Assembly (NCBI RefSeq): GCF_963678425.1
Contig: NZ_OY782855.1
Coordinates: forward strand, 2,503,768 to 2,567,767
Length of the DNA stretch: 64,000 nucleotides
From: an uncultured Bacteroides sp.
Lineage (GTDB): Bacteria > Bacteroidota > Bacteroidia > Bacteroidales > Bacteroidaceae
Reading direction: 5' to 3'
The position numbers were made by a program, and so were the translations under genes. Shown here piece by piece: positions 63,251 through 64,000 of this stretch. The notes under the pieces are model-generated. The model had not been told where the DNA came from. It saw nothing but the letters and a program-made list of their open reading frames with translations, and made no database searches. Position 1 is the stretch's first letter; each line of letters opens with the position of its first letter.

Positions 63251-63897
63251 ATAATCAGTCCGTCTAACATATGGATTGTTCTGTCAGTAATCCTGGCCAA
63301 GCCTTCGTCATGAGTGACAATAACAAAAGTCTGTTCAAATCTATCCCGAAGGTCAAAAAACAGCTGATGCAATTCATCTTTATTACGAGTATCCAAACTG
63401 CCGGAAGGTTCATCAGCCAGAATCACTGAAGGATGATTAACCAGAGCACGAGCAACAGCAACCCGCTGTTTTTCTCCTCCTGAAAGCTCATTCGGTTTAT
63501 GAGTGGAGCGTTCTGCCAATCCCATAAAGTCTAAAATCTCTTTAGCTCTTGAGGTTGCTTCTTTGGTAGATGTTCCAGCAATAAATGCCGGGATCATTAC
63601 ATTCTCAAGAGCGGTGAATTCCGGTAACAGTTGGTGAAACTGAAAAACAAATCCAATATGCTTATTACGGAATGAAGCCAATTCCTTTTCTTTCATTCGG
63701 TTAATTTCCAGACCGTTCATATTTACTATTCCCGCATCAGGCTTATCCAGCGTTCCCATAATCTGAAGCAAAGTTGTCTTCCCAGCGCCACTAGGACCAA
63801 CAATACTCACCACTTCACCTTTGGCTATTTCCAAATCAATACCTTTTAGTACTTGAAGATCACCAAAGCTCTTAGTTATTCCTTCTAATTTTATCAT
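63247..63897 (-). CDS. lolD: ABC transporter ATP-binding protein, LolD-like
   Basis: A 216-aa ATPase. The start at 63897 gives [20 protein letters not shown]; one more Met lies just upstream. Walker A is [10 protein letters not shown]-loop [11 protein letters not shown], signature [15 protein letters not shown], Walker [13 protein letters not shown], and H-loop VTHDE. The pattern [18 protein letters not shown] is typical of LolD, which powers lipoprotein release from the inner membrane. Its LolC/E-type partner is not in the window, so FtsE-like or MacB-like roles remain open. Confidence 0.85.
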   Translation of the reverse strand: MIKLEGITKSFGDLQVLKGIDLEIAKGEVVSIVGPSGAGKTTLLQIMGTLDKPDAGIVNMNGLEINRMKEKELASFRNKHIGFVFQFHQLLPEFTALENVMIPAFIAGTSTKEATSRAKEILDFMGLAERSTHKPNELSGGEKQRVAVARALVNHPSVILADEPSGSLDTRNKDELHQLFFDLRDRFEQTFVIVTHDEGLARITDRTIHMLDGLII

Positions 63898-64000
63898 CAT
63901 GTTCTAATTCTTTTTATCACAGATTCTGCCTAATGCATCCGAAAACTGCCTACGTATAACTTGCTATTCAGGTTGTAGGCATCATCCCTTGTTCTTCAAC
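63898..64000 (-). other. Window edge; possible 3' tail of an upstream gene
   Basis: On the minus strand one frame is open from the edge for about ten codons to TGA at 63970-63968 (EEQGMMPTT), and the other two frames close within a few codons. It could be the end of a gene preceding lolD, but so short a stretch proves nothing. Confidence 0.2.

Overview
The window looks like a chromosome segment from a member of the Bacteroidales, most likely Bacteroides or a close relative. The evidence is a SusC/SusD pair, many lipoproteins, glycoside hydrolases of families 3, 5, 16 and 28, promoter boxes of the TAnnTTTG type, and C-terminal domains resembling type IX secretion sorting signals. DNA is AT-rich throughout. 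I see no prophage, insertion sequence, CRISPR array, rRNA or replication origin.

Layout. 1-3242: the three [FeFe]-hydrogenase maturases hydG-hydF-hydE (hydE cut by the window edge); no hydrogenase structural gene is visible. 3614-19891: a beta-glucan type polysaccharide utilization locus, all on the minus strand: one-component membrane regulator, SusC, SusD, PKD lipoprotein, GH16, GH3, GH5, GH3. 19892-22584: a gene-poor stretch with a sugar O-acetyltransferase, tRNA-Pro and tRNA-Phe, degenerate 21-bp repeats and gene remnants. 22585-23383: cold-shock-domain protein plus RRM protein. 23459-28288: a frameshifted GH3, a small lipoprotein and a GH28 pectinase. 28586-30847: Crp-type regulator, outer-membrane protein, small membrane protein, and 3-methyladenine glycosylase. 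31230-33770: phosphate uptake (DUF47 and PiT) and an S1-domain protein. 33866-39064: an Arg/Ser/Asn-rich secreted repeat protein, a large GT51 transglycosylase and a secreted nuclease-like protein. 39114-44842: a tripartite ABC efflux operon.

44986-49243 holds central metabolism: a ROK glucokinase, and pta-hbd-ackA, with a 3-hydroxyacyl-CoA dehydrogenase gene inserted between the two acetate genes. With hydEFG this fits a fermentative anaerobe that can dispose of electrons as H2. 49409-50281 is a ferritin-like/VIT1 iron transporter. 50797-55290 holds two paralogous TPR lipoprotein regulators bracketing two small beta-rich proteins (one with a DUF3244-type fold); this is the least ordinary region of the window. 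55569-64000 is mostly housekeeping: LrgA/LrgB, a DUF2156/GNAT pair, c-di-AMP cyclase with folP, murF, VanZ-like, a helix-hairpin-helix protein and a LolD-type ATPase.

The strongest cross-region signal is that the PUL regulator and both TPR lipoproteins share one topology (extracytoplasmic sensor, one membrane helix, charged coiled coil, C-terminal helix-turn-helix) with alignable C-termini. They may be one family of kinase-free transmembrane transcription factors using different sensor domains. All function calls come from reading the sequence; no database search was run.
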